Shown here: positions 1 to 10,763 of the stretch, in pieces
Layout of the letters: every line of letters begins with the position of its first letter
Numbering within the stretch: position 1 is the first letter of the stretch
DNA from: Aurelia coerulea
Lineage: Eukaryota > Cnidaria > Scyphozoa > Semaeostomeae > Ulmaridae
NCBI GenBank assembly: GCA_039566865.1
Contig: CM076957.1
Span: forward strand, 12,595,896 to 12,659,895
DNA: 64,000 bases
Reading direction: 5' to 3'
Notes under the pieces: generated by a model
Database searches by the model: none
Seen by the model: only the letters and a program-made list of their open reading frames with translations
What the model was told of the DNA's origin: nothing
Made by a program: the position numbers and the translations under genes

Positions 1-954
1 AGAAGCACCAGTATCGACTGTGATCGGGAATTTATGACCTTGAACAGTTATAAAGGTTTTGGGAATTTTCGACTTCGACTTTGCTCCCACTGCGTATAAA
101 TAATCATCTGAACTGTCTGAATCGGATGATTCAGCGAGGTTTAAAGGGTGTACTGCTTTCTTACCTCTGCGGAAATTTGGCTTAGCTTTATTTGTCTGCA
201 CTTTTTGGCGTTTTTCTTTACAGACCTTGGAAAAATGGTTTTCTTGCCCACAGTTATTGCATGTTTTCCCTTTGGCTGGGCACTGGCCTCTGTGAGGAAA
301 AGTTCCCCCACAATTCCAACAAGACAATTTGCGGCGTGTCTGTGCTGGAACACTGGTTTCTCGTTTCTTTGTTATTGTATTAGCCTCCTCAGCGTGAGGG
401 GTTTCCTTAGCTTCGATATCTTTGGACTGATATCTGCTCATTTCATCACGTCGCCCATCTAACAACATAGCGGCTAAATCGTATTTCGGGTCGCGAAGGG
501 CACGTTTTCTGATCTTGGAAGATTTTCCCCCAATTATTATCTGCTGTTCCACTTCAAATTCTAATTCTTTGAATTCGCAGTTTTTCGACAGTGTCCTCAA
601 CCGTGTATGAAACTGATCGAGTGCTTCCGTCGGTTCCTGTGCGGCCTGACGAAAACAATAAACTTCATACCTTCTGTTTTTCTGCGGTTCGAAAAAGGCT
701 GTCAGCTTGTCTTTTGCTTTTTCATAATCTTTGTCTTCTCCTGTCTCAGCTAACTGATTAAAAATTTCTCTGACTCTGGCTCCAGCTTGGTACAGCAACA
801 ACGCTCGCTGTCGTTTTGCATCGGTGATACCACTTGCAGTCAAGAACATCTCGAATTCGGTGAGCCATGTTTTCCATCTCGAAGCAAGGCTGGCACCAAT
901 GTCTGCATCTGGACTAAACTCTGGCATAGGCTGAATTTGCAATGAGTTGGCCAT
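1..954 (-). CDS. Ty3/gypsy-type Gag running into protease (partial, cut by window edge)
   Basis: A single open frame runs from the ATG at 954 to the window edge, about 318 codons, with no stop. It begins MANSLQIQPMPEF. The first two thirds resemble the Gag of Ty3/gypsy retrotransposons: a helical capsid-like stretch with WKTWLTEFEMFL near residues 29-40. Two zinc knuckles follow: CWNCGGTFPHRGQC, with unusual CX2CX5HX3C spacing, and CNNCGQENHFSKVC, with the canonical CX2CX4HX4C. The last codons read VDTGAS, the active-site loop of a retroviral-type aspartyl protease, so Gag and Pol are one frame here. Gag packages element RNA and the protease matures the polyprotein. A primer-binding site and LTR remnant lie just upstream. 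The rest of Pol would lie outside the window. The part seen is undamaged, unlike most ORFs in the window. Confidence 0.9.
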   Translation of the reverse strand, partial: MANSLQIQPMPEFSPDADIGASLASRWKTWLTEFEMFLTASGITDAKRQRALLLYQAGARVREIFNQLAETGEDKDYEKAKDKLTAFFEPQKNRRYEVYCFRQAAQEPTEALDQFHTRLRTLSKNCEFKELEFEVEQQIIIGGKSSKIRKRALRDPKYDLAAMLLDGRRDEMSRYQSKDIEAKETPHAEEANTITKKRETSVPAQTRRKLSCWNCGGTFPHRGQCPAKGKTCNNCGQENHFSKVCKEKRQKVQTNKAKPNFRRGKKAVHPLNLAESSDSDSSDDYLYAVGAKSKSKIPKTFITVQGHKFPITVDTGAS

Positions 955-982
955 GTTTATATGAGTCTATTGTTCACTTTTA

Positions 983-992
983 CTCGTCGCCA
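983..992 (-). promoter_or_regulatory. Primer-binding site resembling tRNA-Ser(GCU) 3' end
   Basis: Minus strand reads TGGCGACGAG, 29 bases before the Gag ATG. From memory, this is complementary to the 3' end of animal tRNA-Ser(GCU) including its CCA. A tRNA annealed here would prime minus-strand DNA synthesis. Position between the LTR remnant and Gag is as expected. The match is short, so the tRNA identity is a strong suggestion only. Confidence 0.65.
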
Positions 993-1130
993 TCTATAAT
1001 ATCCTCCGCCATAGGAATAAGAGAAGAACACACTCTGTTCAGAAACCGAACATAACAAACTCCTTTCTACTTCTTGCATACGATAACTAACTCACTTTAG
1101 GAGTCTGGGCTCTAGTCTATATACACATCA
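993..1130 (-). repeat. 5' LTR remnant of the gypsy element
   Basis: About 138 bp between the primer site and the start of LINE homology. On the minus strand it contains a TATA box (TATATAG, 1123-1117) followed by LTR-like leader. It is short for an LTR and its outer end is not defined by a clear TG. Its partner LTR would be outside the window. The boundary with the LINE at about 1131 is placed by alignment with the related LINE copy near 20800. Confidence 0.5.
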
Positions 1131-2963
1131 TTATAGCTGGGATGAAATTTCTATAAGAATGATAAAATTAAGCGATGTTTCATTAGTTACTCCTCTTAAG
1201 ATTATATTTATAAACTGTCTGAGACAAGGCGTATTTCCCGAAACATGGAAGTGTGCAAATGAAGTCCCGGTTCACAAGAAAAACGAAAAAAACTTAAAGA
1301 GTAACTACCGTCCTACTTCTCTCTTACCAATTTTTGGGAAGGTGCTTGAAAAACTCATATATGATTCCTTGTACTCGCATCTTGTTTCATATGACTTACT
1401 TAACCCCAATCAATCTGGTTTTCGCCCGGGTGACTCAACAGTCAACCAATTAACTTCAATAACGCATACAATCTTCAAGGCATTTGGCTGCAATCCTCCT
1501 ATGGATGTTCGCTCCGTGTATCTCGATATTTCCAAGGCATTTGACAGGGTATGGCATGATGGTCTCATCTATAAACTAAAACGATGTGGTGTTTCAGGAC
1601 AACTTCTTTCTCTTATTCAAAGTTTTCTCAAGGATCGAAGGCAGCGAACTGCTTTAAACGGACAGTGCTCAAATTGGGGAGATTTTTTGGCAGGAGTGCC
1701 CCAGGGTTCTATATTAGGACCATTGTTTTTTCTTGTGTATATCAACGATCTCACTGCTGACTTGAAATGTAATGTTAAGCTTTTTGCCGATGATACATCC
1801 TTGTTTACGGTTGTTCAAGAGCCTGATGCAGCTGCCGAGGACATGAACCATGACTTGGAGTTGATAAGTCAATGGGCCCATGATTGGAGAATGTCATTTA
1901 ATCCCGATCCTCAAAAACAAGCTGTCGAGTTTGTACTTTCTAAGAAAAGACATGAAATAGATCACCCCGTTATCCTCTTTAATAACATACCCGTAAAAAA
2001 AGTAAATGAACATAAACATCTAGGTATTATCCTGGACTCAAAGCTTTCTTTCTCAGCTCATATTAAATCTGCTGTCTCTAAAACGAGAAAGGGCACTGGT
2101 CTGTTAAAACATCTCTCCAAATATGTGCCCAGGCATACCCTGAACGAGTTATATAAGCTTTATGTGCGACCCCACCTGGACTACGGGGATGTTATCTACC
2201 ATATTCCAGCTAAAGCTTGTGAATTCAGTCAAAACATCATGCTACCAAATTTGATGGAAAAACTAGAGTCTGTCCAGTACTCGGCTGCTCTTGCTGTAAC
2301 AGGAACATGGAGGGGATCTTCCCGGGAAAACTGTATGCAGAGCTTGGCTGGGAGTCACTTAGTTCCCGAAGGTGGAGTAGGCGCCTCACTTTGTTCTATA
2401 AGATTATGAATAATCTCACCCCCTTGTATACAAAGGAGCCAATCCGAAAACCTCTTGAATCGAATTACTACCTTCGCAATCAGGATGCTGTTGGGCGAAT
2501 AAAGGCAAGAACAGAAAAATTTCAATCTAGCTTCTATCCAAACTGCACATCTGAATGGAATAAACTTGATCCCGAAATCAGGCTTGCACCGTCTGTTGCT
2601 GTTTTTAGGACAAAGCTTCTATCCAAAATTCACCCCCCTGCAAAACCTGTCTTTGGTATTCATGACCCAATAGGCCTATCTTACCTTTCCCAAATAAGGG
2701 TTGGTCTCAGCAGGCTAAACTTCCACAAATTCAAGCACAATTTTAGAGACACCGTAAACCCAATGTGCCCAACGAATGACGGTATTGAGAATACGGAGCA
2801 CTTTTTGTTGCTTTGCCCTTCGTTTTTCATTCAACGACGAAATCTTCTCGCTGGAGTTTCGGTAGCATTACGACCATTTGTTGAAATCAACAGTCTTTCT
2901 AACAACGATCTTGTACAAATTTTGTTGTATGGTGATAAAGACCTTTCTGATAACAAACATTAA
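1131..2963 (+). pseudogene. jockey/CR1-like LINE reverse transcriptase, 5'-truncated, one frameshift
   Basis: Reverse transcriptase of a non-LTR retrotransposon, which copies element RNA into nicked chromosomal DNA. The reading starts inside the protein (WDEISIRMIKLSD), so the endonuclease half is missing. RT motifs follow in order: NYRPTSLLPIFGKVLEKL, QSGFRPGDST, the catalytic YLDISKAFDRVW, AGVPQGSILGP and the catalytic FADDTS. At the A-run 2327-2330 one base is missing; the frame moves from RGSSREN to KLYAELGWES in the next frame and continues to a stop at 2963. The C terminus has MCPTNDG...EHFLLLC, a Cys/His motif near the end of this clade. Without the one-base loss the RT part would be whole. 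Pieces of the same family recur at 10875-11175, 17932-21205 and 42481-43000. Confidence 0.9.
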
Positions 2964-4048
2964 TAAAAACATCTTCGAATTAACTCTTGATTTCATACAA
3001 AAACAGGTCTGTTTGATTAGATTTGAATCCTTGTTCTACGCCACTCAGCCACAAAGTCCTTTTTTGTTCCTTCCTTTTTTTTCACTCCTGTACGTCTGTT
3101 TTGCATTGGATGTTGGGTAATTTCAGTGTATAAAATATTATTGCGATTGACGTGTAACTCACACTTAAATTATAAGCCTTTAACCCTATTTTGGTTGGGG
3201 GGGGGCAAATTTGCCCCCCCTAGTAGACTTTTCGTCATAACTCTGACAGTATGACAATTATGGCCCGGAAATTTTCTGACTTTTTGCTAATACTTATTGT
3301 GCAATGACTCAAGAAGTTTCATAAAAATATTTTGACAAATGAGGGGTAGGGAGACAATTTTCCGGAACTGACTCTGTCAAAATCGCCAATTCTAAAATAT
3401 TAATTTTCGCGAAAAAAGCAGCAAAATTGCAAAGTTTTGCAAAGATATTTTGTAGGGTAGTGCTATTTGATGTATTCTATCATAATCTTCATGTTTGGAT
3501 GGAAATTGTGCTCCAAATTAAATTTTATCGCATTTTTCCTGATTTAGACCGATTTTGACACTTTTCTTGACCACACAAGGAAAAATGCTGACACAAGCAA
3601 TAATGATGGCTAATTTTAGGTTAATTTCTATATTTTCATAAAGTACATGCCTGGGGCTATTAGTACACCAAATCTGGTTGCTCTATCTATTTCCAGTCAA
3701 GAGTTAGGTAGGGGGGGCTTTTTTGCCCCCCTCCAACCAAAATAGGACATGTCAGATAGCCCAACCACTATAGGGTTAAATGGTTGCCTGACATCCAATG
3801 TGAAACTGACTCCAGTATTTATCAGTAGAGATTGTTTGCACGTAATTATAGAAGTAATTGTATTTAATTGTATGTAGGTTTAATTTAGTTGCTCGTCTTT
3901 ATGTCAAAGCCATGGGGTAGTCATGATATTTTGCTCCCCATGGTATCTCGTCCTGGTAGTGTACTAAAGTAGTTCGTAAGTGTTGTTATAAGTAATCCCG
4001 TTTTTGTAAATTTTTATGCTGAATATATAAAAAAAAAGAAAAAAAGAA
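2964..4048 (+). repeat. 3' UTR and A-rich tail of the LINE, split by a MITE
   Basis: No ORF of note. The UTR runs from the LINE stop to 3179, is interrupted by the TTAA-flanked MITE at 3184-3775, and resumes to an A-rich tail (4027-4048) that I take as the LINE 3' end. The tail and the continuity across the MITE are the evidence. Confidence 0.6.
3184..3775. mobile_element. piggyBac-like non-autonomous element 1 (TTAA target)
   Basis: 592 bp flanked exactly by TTAA (3180-3183 and 3776-3779), beginning CCCTAT and ending ATAGGG. TTAA duplication with CCC/GGG ends is the hallmark of the piggyBac superfamily. Just inside each end is a G-run/C-run palindrome, at 3197-3220 and 3711-3731. The motif CCTATTTTGGTTGG occurs at both ends, but on the right it lies about 29 bp inside the terminus. 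No transposase is encoded; it would depend on an enzyme elsewhere. Confidence 0.75.
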
Positions 4049-4059
4049 ATCGATATCAA

Positions 4060-7000
4060 GTCTTACAAAATGAAGACACATCCAGCAATTATCGTGGGAA
4101 CAAATCCAATGAGTTACCAATGCTACAAACAGAGAAATCAAAAGTCGGAGATAGAATACCAAGAGAGATCAATCCAGCACCGAAAGAAATCCCAAGACAT
4201 CATCGAAAAAGAAAAGAAGAAGACATAAGTGTAATTGATTCAAGTGAGGAGCGTTTTGTTGCTACAGGAAGAAACATCATGCCTGGGATTTATGATTATA
4301 ATGAAGTGGTCAAGATGAACCCAACGCAGGTACGAGCAGGCCCTCCAAGGAGTGACGTAACATCGAGGAAGACACTGTATGGCAATACCCAAAAGAGACA
4401 AGATAATAGAGGCAACCAACCTTAACAGTAATTGGTGACTCCATGGTCAAAAAGATACAAAGCCAAGACATAAACAACGAGTGTCCTTCATACAAATCAT
4501 ACGTCAAGACCTTTCCCGGTGCAAGAGTAGATGATATGTTTTCTTATGTGGAGCCTACAGTAAATATGAAACCAAGTATGGTTGTTCTGATGTGTGGAAC
4601 AAACAACCTTCGCGACGAGGAGCCAGACCGAATTGCAAACAAACTCGTAGATCTAGCATTGACTGTAAACGAAAGAGTTAAAAAAGTTGCAGTATCGAGC
4701 ATAGTCCATAGAGCCAACTCACAAAACCTTGAAGTTAAAAGAAAGGAAGTCAATCGCCTGGTAAGAGAATCTCTCGAAAATCATGGAATAGACTTTATAA
4801 CACGCGACAACATTAAAGCGCAACATTTGAATAAATGGGGTCTTCACCCAAACTACAATGGAAACAACTTATTAGCAGGTAACTTTATTGATTTCATAAA
4901 TTCCAAGGGGTTAATAAAAAGTAGAGAGATACATAGTGTAGATAAATTAGATTCGTCCATCCATAATCATAAACCTTCTTATGAAAGCAAATCACAATCG
5001 CCGACATTAAATGAAGAAGTAGACCAGATCGTAGTCCAATCGCCTACTTATACAGATATTTCTTCGGAATCAAATGATCCATGCGATATCGACAAACTTT
5101 TTAGCCTCAGAACAGAGTATCATAACCACCCTCTCATAGGTTTCTTGAATATCAATAGTCTTAGGAATAAGATTATTGATTTGAGGATACTTATGGAGAG
5201 ATGCTTACCTGATGTTTTGGTCATAGAGGAAACAAAAATAAATTCTGATTTCAAAACTGAAACATTCCTTGTGAATAACTACCATAAACCTTTACGTCAT
5301 GATAGGAACGAATTTGGTGGGGGTATCATGCTGTATGCTAAGAAGGGTGTCGTCTGCAATCGAGTTCCAGTTTTAGAGACTCCTTCTCTTGAACTCTTGT
5401 GCTCTGAACTGATAGTGAGCAAAAAGAAATGGATTGTCTACAGTATCTATCGGCCCCCAGAATCCAGCAACATTGATTCATTCTTTCGCGATCTTTCAAC
5501 CACTTTAAACTCTGCTTTAGATAAATACGACAACGTAATTGTAATGGGAGATATCAATATTGATACCCTAAACAGACAGGATGCTGGGCACAGTAAGCTA
5601 GCTTCCTTTTGTGATGTCTTTGGGCTATCAAATTTAGTGACAGCCAAAACTTGTTTTACAAAAAGCAATAGTTCTTCCATTGATGTCATCCTTACAAATC
5701 GGCCGAGATGCTTTCAAAAAACTTCTTTCTTTGAGGCTGGCATAAGTGACTATCACGGTCTTGTCGTGACGGTTATGAAGTCGCATCTCCCAAGACTCAA
5801 GCCTAAGGTAATCAAGTATCGCAGCTACAAAAAATTTTATGCCGACAATTTCCTGTCAGATGTAAAACTGGCAAATTTTGGTACTTCTAAGGATCCAGAA
5901 CAAGCTTATGATAATATTGTCTGCACTTTTTGAAAACTAGTCGACAAACATGCCCCTCTAAAAACGAAAATGCTACGAGGAAATAGTGCTCCTTTCGTGA
6001 CTCGAGAACTAAAAAAGGGAATTAATACCAGAACGAGACGAAAGAAGAAACGTAACCAAAATCCTACAGAAGAAAATGAACTTAAATTTAAAAGACAAAG
6101 AAATAAATGTGTTTCCTTGAGAAAAAAGGCAATTAAACAGCACTTCAAACAAGCAACAGAAAATGGACTGGTATCGAATCGTGCTTTCTGGAACCTTGTC
6201 AAGCCTTTCCTCTCTAACAAAGGAGGCTTGGCGGGTAGCGATATCTCCTTAGTTAAAAATAATGCAATCATTACTGAAGACAGGAAAATTGACGGAGATA
6301 TTTAACGATCACTATATCAATATTGTAGAAAAGTCTAGCGGTGTAAAACCTTGCAACATTGCAGATACGGTTGCAACTGATGATTATCGGCAAATCATTA
6401 AGTTGATTCTTGAAGAATACAAAAACCATTCAAGTATTTTAGCTATCATTCAAAATCCTGAAATAAATTTCAATTCATTTTCCTTTCACTAGGTAGAAGA
6501 TTGTCAAGTCAGGGAGCAACTAAAGTCTTTAGACCGTAGGAAATCAACGGGTGAAGATCAAATACCACCAAAACTGGTTTTGTTAGCTGCAGACGAGCTT
6601 GCACTCCCGTTAACAGATACAATTAATTGCAGTATACGAAACTATAGGTTTCCAAATAATGGAAAACGTGCCGCTGTCTGTCCTTTAGATAAAGGAGAGG
6701 CAAATCGTACAGTTGAACGAAACTTTCGTCAAGTCAGTATTCTCAATATTTTCTCCAAAATCTATGAAAAAATTTTGAAAAATCACCTTATCCCATACCT
6801 AGATGAAACACTTTCCCTTTTCATTGCTGCTTACAGAAAATCATATGGCATACAACATGTCCTAATAAGAATGCTTGAAGAATGGAGATTTAAGATCGAT
6901 AACGATAATATTGTAGGGGCTGTCCTTATGGATTTGTCAAAAGCATCCGATTGTATTCCACACGATTTACTCATAGCCAAACTACATGTCTATGGCTTAG

Positions 7001-8043
7001 ATGAAAATGCTCTCGTCCTTTTTTACTCTTATCTAAAACGGCGGAAACAGTCTGCGAGAATCAATAATACGTATAGTTTTTTTCAAACTATTTTATCAGG
7101 TGTTCCTCAAGGCTCTGTTTTGGGCCCCATTTTATTCAAGTTTCATATAAACGATCTTTTTCCGTTTATCAAACGAACGACGTTACATAATTATGCTGAT
7201 GATAACACTCTAGCTTATTTTTCCAAGACTCTACCAAATTTGATTGAGGTGCTGGAAGAAGAAGCTGGAGTTGCTTTGACTTGGCTAAAACAAAATCAAA
7301 TGATAGCTAATGCAGAAAAATTCCATGCACTTGTTATTAGAAAGGATCGAACGAATACAAGTGGAGAAAATTTCAACATCCAAGGAAAAATAATCAAATC
7401 CGAAGAAACGGTTAAATTGCTAGGTATTCAACTAGATCATAAACTGAACTTTGAACAGCATATCTCTGAAATTTGCAGAAAAGCCGCATCACAACTCAAT
7501 GTTTTAAAAAGACTGAAAGAATATATTGGCTTTAATGAAAAGAAGATTCTTGTCCAGAGCTTTGTATATTCAAATTTTGATTATTGTCCTCTAGTATGGT
7601 ACTTCTCATCAGCTAAATCTGTACAAAAAATTGAGAAGATTCAAGAACGTGCCCTTAGATTTTTACACAATGATCACCTTAGTTCATATAGCGACTTACT
7701 TTCCAAATCAGAAAGGTGTACTATGCATGTTTCCCGTCTAAGAGTTCTCTGCATAGAGGTTTTTAAGACTTTAAACAATTTAAATCCCTCTTTCAAGCAC
7801 GATATTTTCAAAATAAAATGTTCCAAGTACTCATTACGTAACTCCAACGACTTACAGCATTTTAGACCAAATCAAGTCACCTTTGGGTCCAACAGCCTTC
7901 GATCATTGGGACCTCAGATCTGGAATACACTGCCAAATGAAATAAAATCGGCCGAAAACCTAAATAGTTTTAAAAATATGATAAGGAAGTGGGACGGCCC
8001 AGACTGTAAATGTAGTGACTGTCAATATGTATCAATGAACTAG
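4060..8043 (+). pseudogene. LINE with SGNH esterase, APE endonuclease and RT in one line
   Basis: Order of parts: a basic, low-complexity N-terminal region (from about 4120); an SGNH-type esterase with VIGDSMV (4428-4445), MCGTNN near 4590 and GLHPNYNGN near 4843; an APE-type endonuclease with FLNINSLRNK (5142), an EETK glutamate, MGDINID (about 5545) and SDYHG (about 5746); then RT with LMDLSKASD, SGVPQGSVLGP and NYADDNT. Lesions: a one-base shift near 4409-4420, an in-frame TGA at 5931-5933, an extra A near 6288, and an in-frame TAG at 6490-6492. From 6493 to 8043 the RT frame is clean. Catalytic aspartates of RT remain. In L2/CR1 elements an esterase is usually in a separate ORF1; here it is continuous with the endonuclease. 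A second fragment at 45003-45450 shows the same order. Confidence 0.88.
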
Positions 8044-8168
8044 TTTTCTTTAGTTTTCTATATTTAGTTAAATTATCAAAATACTGTAAAAATATTTATT
8101 TATGTAATTATATATATCCATCGATTTAGATTAGTTTACTTTGTACATTTGTATATAGTAAGCTAGAG
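8044..8168 (+). repeat. LINE 3' UTR, first part, ending in 11-bp target repeat
   Basis: Non-coding tail of the esterase-LINE. It ends with GTAAGCTAGAG (8158-8168), which recurs at 10812-10822. The remainder of the UTR, 10823-10872, ends in a (CAAA)n tail at about 10852-10872. The PLE between the two copies is therefore a single insertion into this UTR. Confidence 0.75.
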
Positions 8169-8241
8169 ATATTGGTAAAATTTGTTTACTTAAAGATAGA
8201 TACTATGAGAGGCAGATGCAAAAAACGGAAACTTTTCTTAG

Positions 8242-8288
8242 CACACTGAGGCCTTTCAATCTTATGTTATGGTTATCATCAGAGTGTG
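8242..8288 (-). ncRNA. Hammerhead-ribozyme-like motif, PLE A sense arm
   Basis: Minus strand: CACACT, then CTGATGA, an 18-base segment, GAAA, GGCCTC, then AGTGTG. CACACT/AGTGTG is a perfect 6-bp stem I. CTGATGA and GAAA are the conserved hammerhead core. The cleavage site would be after GGCCTC. Stem III would be the self-complementary AGGCCT with no loop, as in ribozymes thought to act as dimers. Stem II is poor in this copy. PLEs are known to carry hammerhead motifs in their pseudo-LTRs, in the same orientation as seen here. Activity is not shown. Confidence 0.6.
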
Positions 8289-8413
8289 ACTAACTAAAAC
8301 GATCAAGAAACTATATGTATATAAATTGTAGTCTGACTATTTGACATTGGTAAGTGTCAAAGATTAAATTTGATGTCCTGTGGCGAATTATGAAATCACG
8401 TTGAAATGATGAG

Positions 8414-9655
8414 CTATGAGTTTAGGATGGCATGTCCAGCTTTTAAAAGCTTGCTTTCGTAGTGCAATAAAAGTTTAGGGTCTGTAATTGTCATAAAAAC
8501 AAAAACTTTGAAAAAAGGTTCTTTGAGCGAATTATTCGCCTTTCCGCATTCAAAAACGTGCTTTGGAAAATTGCATGACGATTTACCAGTTCTGCATTCG
8601 GAAATATGATTGTTCATTCTGTTTCGTAAATTTATGGTTTGACCGATGTAACTGGTACTATTAGTAGTTCCTTTGCATGAATTGCAGGATAAAATATAAA
8701 CGACGTTTATGCTATGGCATGAGATTTGGCGTTTGATTTGCCATGTTGTTCCATTTGCTGTTTTAAAAGAAGAAAGCGGTTGGAGATATAGTCGGCAAAG
8801 TTTGCAGTTCTTTCTGTTGCATAAGATGATTCCTGGTGTTGGTACAACTACGGGGTAGTGTTGAGAGATGAATTTTGCTTTGGTAAGAAGTGATGTAAGG
8901 TTTGGCGGCTGTTTCAAAGCTAAGATTGGTTTGGTGTTCTGGAATTTCTCTTTTGTCGATGGATCTGTAATGCCTTTGATTAATGTGGATACTGTTTTGA
9001 TGACGTGTGTGTAACTCAGGTTGGGATAATAAGTGGTGACGAGTGGGATGACGTTTTTCTCTTTAAAGAGAGCGGGTCCTTGAACTTTTGCCCTGTGGAA
9101 AGCCTGTTTTATCAAATCTTTCGGATAAACACAGCGTAGAAACCAGTTCTCGAGTTCTTTAAGACGGAATTTTATGCGTTCAGAGTCAGAAACAAGTACT
9201 ATAATTCTCTTTGCTAAATTGAACGGGATCATTTGTTTGATGTGGGAAGGGTGGGCGCTGTGAAAATTGAGGTAGTCGTGTGGATTAGTTTCTTTATAAT
9301 ATATATCGGTGGTAACGAATTTACCCTCTCGTAAAATGATTTCTATGTCTAAGAAATTCAACGATTCGATGTTTTCTGCTTTCTTATTTCCAGTTTCCAT
9401 CGTGAATTGTATGGCTGGGTAAAGTTCATTTAGAGCTAATTTCATTAACGAGGGATCGATTTCTGTTGGTAAGGCTAACAAGCCATCGTTCATATATCTA
9501 AAGTAATTATTTTCTATGTATTTACAAAGTTCACCATCACAATATTTTGGTAAGACGAGCGGAAAAAGTCGTGTTTCTTCTAGGTACCCAACTGTTAGGC
9601 ATGCGTACGACGGTACGAATTTTGTTCCCATTGCGGTTCCTTTCAATAGTACCAC
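8414..9655 (-). pseudogene. Penelope-like RT C-terminus plus GIY-YIG endonuclease, catalytic Asp changed
   Basis: 413 open codons. The start is the inversion joint at about 9645, not a true start: the protein opens inside RT at KGTAMGTKFVPSYA, the PLE version of the RT motif before the active site. The active site reads YMND where YxDD is expected (codon AAC for Asp), which should abolish polymerase activity. FLDIEI and a long thumb/linker follow (HPSHIKQMIPFNLAKRI, LPxxTYYPNL-like and LICNRKNC-like regions). The C-terminal GIY-YIG nuclease shows TSYIGQTINLRNRMNNHISE and a conserved LLHYESKLLKAGH end. The nuclease nicks target DNA for insertion. The frame is otherwise unbroken, which suggests a fairly young copy. 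Confidence 0.88.
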
Positions 9656-10052
9656 TTACATCGGTCAAACCATAAATTTACGAAACAGAATGAACAATCA
9701 TATTTCCGAATGCAGAACTGGTAAATCATCATGCAATTTTCCAAAGCACGTTTTTGAAGGCGGAAAGGCGAATAATTCGCTCAAAGAACCTTTTTTCAAA
9801 ATTTTTGTTTTTATGACAATTGCAGACCCTAAACTTTTATTGCACTACGAAAGCAAGCTTTTCAAAGCTGGACATGCCACCCTAAACTCATAGCTCATCA
9901 TTTCAACATGATTTCATAATTCGCCACAGGACATAAATTTAATCTTTGACACATACCAATGTCAAATAGTCAGACTACAATTTATATACATATAGTTTCT
10001 TGATCGTTTTAGTTAGTCACACTCTGATGATAACATAAGATTGAAAGGCCTC
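9646..10052 (+). repeat. Inverted arm of PLE A (GIY-YIG end and pseudo-LTR)
   Basis: Plus-strand copy of the GIY-YIG end (TYIGQTINLRNRMNNH ... KAGHATLNS, stop near 9893) followed by pseudo-LTR sequence. It is the inverted repeat of 8667-8236 with a few differences (for example VFEGG for VFECG). It contains the first half of a second hammerhead-like motif (10018-10052) and continues after the hAT insertion at 10758-10811. Confidence 0.85.
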
Positions 10053-10763
10053 CAGCGGCGGCGCCAGCCGCCGCGAAGTGGGGGGGTAGTTAATGGAGGG
10101 GGTCCGGGGGCGAAGCCCCCGGAAAAATTTTTGGGACCTCGCCCTTTAGATCTTAGGGAATCGCCCTTTTTAAAAATAGAAATACGCCCTTTCTAGATAG
10201 AAAACGACAGGTGAAATCATTGATATGCATGCGAGATGCTTCAATGCAAGGCTTTGTAATTGTATTACAACAAGTATTATATAGTAAAACTTAAAATGAG
10301 TTATATGAGAAGGGTATGAGAATGTATTTGAAACATGCATTTTATCTTAAACACAAGTGTCAAAGTATGTAGTCTAAAGAAGTCAGCCAGCAACGTTGAT
10401 AATGTTCAAAGGGGAACTTTTCTTGGCTTGATAGCAAACTGGAGATATCCCGCTCACTGCTAATGGGCACCAACTGCTCAAGTCGTTCTTGTACCATTTT
10501 TGCACTCAAGTATGTGTTGATCAACTTCACTTTGCTATGCGATCACAAACGACACACAAATATTTCAGAATGATGAGGTTATATTTAGCATTAGATGACA
10601 AAGAAAGCGAGATTAAAGACTGAACACAGACCGACCCCTACCTTGACATTTTTATATCATTTTTGGACGAATCTAAATTACCACATTTTCAAAAAAGTGG
10701 GGGGGGGGTATTTACCCCCCCCCCATACCCTCCCGTGGCTGCGCCACTGAAGGCCTCAGTGTG
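10018..10763 (+). ncRNA. Second hammerhead-like motif, split by hAT MITE
   Basis: CACACT (10018-10023), CTGATGA (10024-10030), GAAA (10043-10046) and GGCCTC (10047-10052), then the hAT insertion, then AGTGTG (10758-10763) after the target duplication. Without the MITE and one target copy the core is contiguous, as in the sense arm. The spacer between core blocks is 6 bases shorter than in the sense arm. Confidence 0.5.
10053..10749. mobile_element. hAT-type non-autonomous element with 8-bp target duplication
   Basis: 697 bp flanked by AAGGCCTC on both sides (10045-10052 and 10750-10757). Ends are CAGCGGCGG and, in reverse complement, CAGTGGCGCAGCC, followed by G-rich tracts and the hairpin CCGGGGGCGAAGCCCCCGG. 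An exact 8-bp duplication and CAG...CTG ends are typical of hAT elements. There is no transposase ORF. It sits in the inverted arm of PLE A and is therefore younger than it. Confidence 0.85.

Noticed and set aside
148..462. Plus-strand ORF of 104 codons
   Set aside because: It lies antisense to the Gag zinc-knuckle region; the minus frame carries the motifs.
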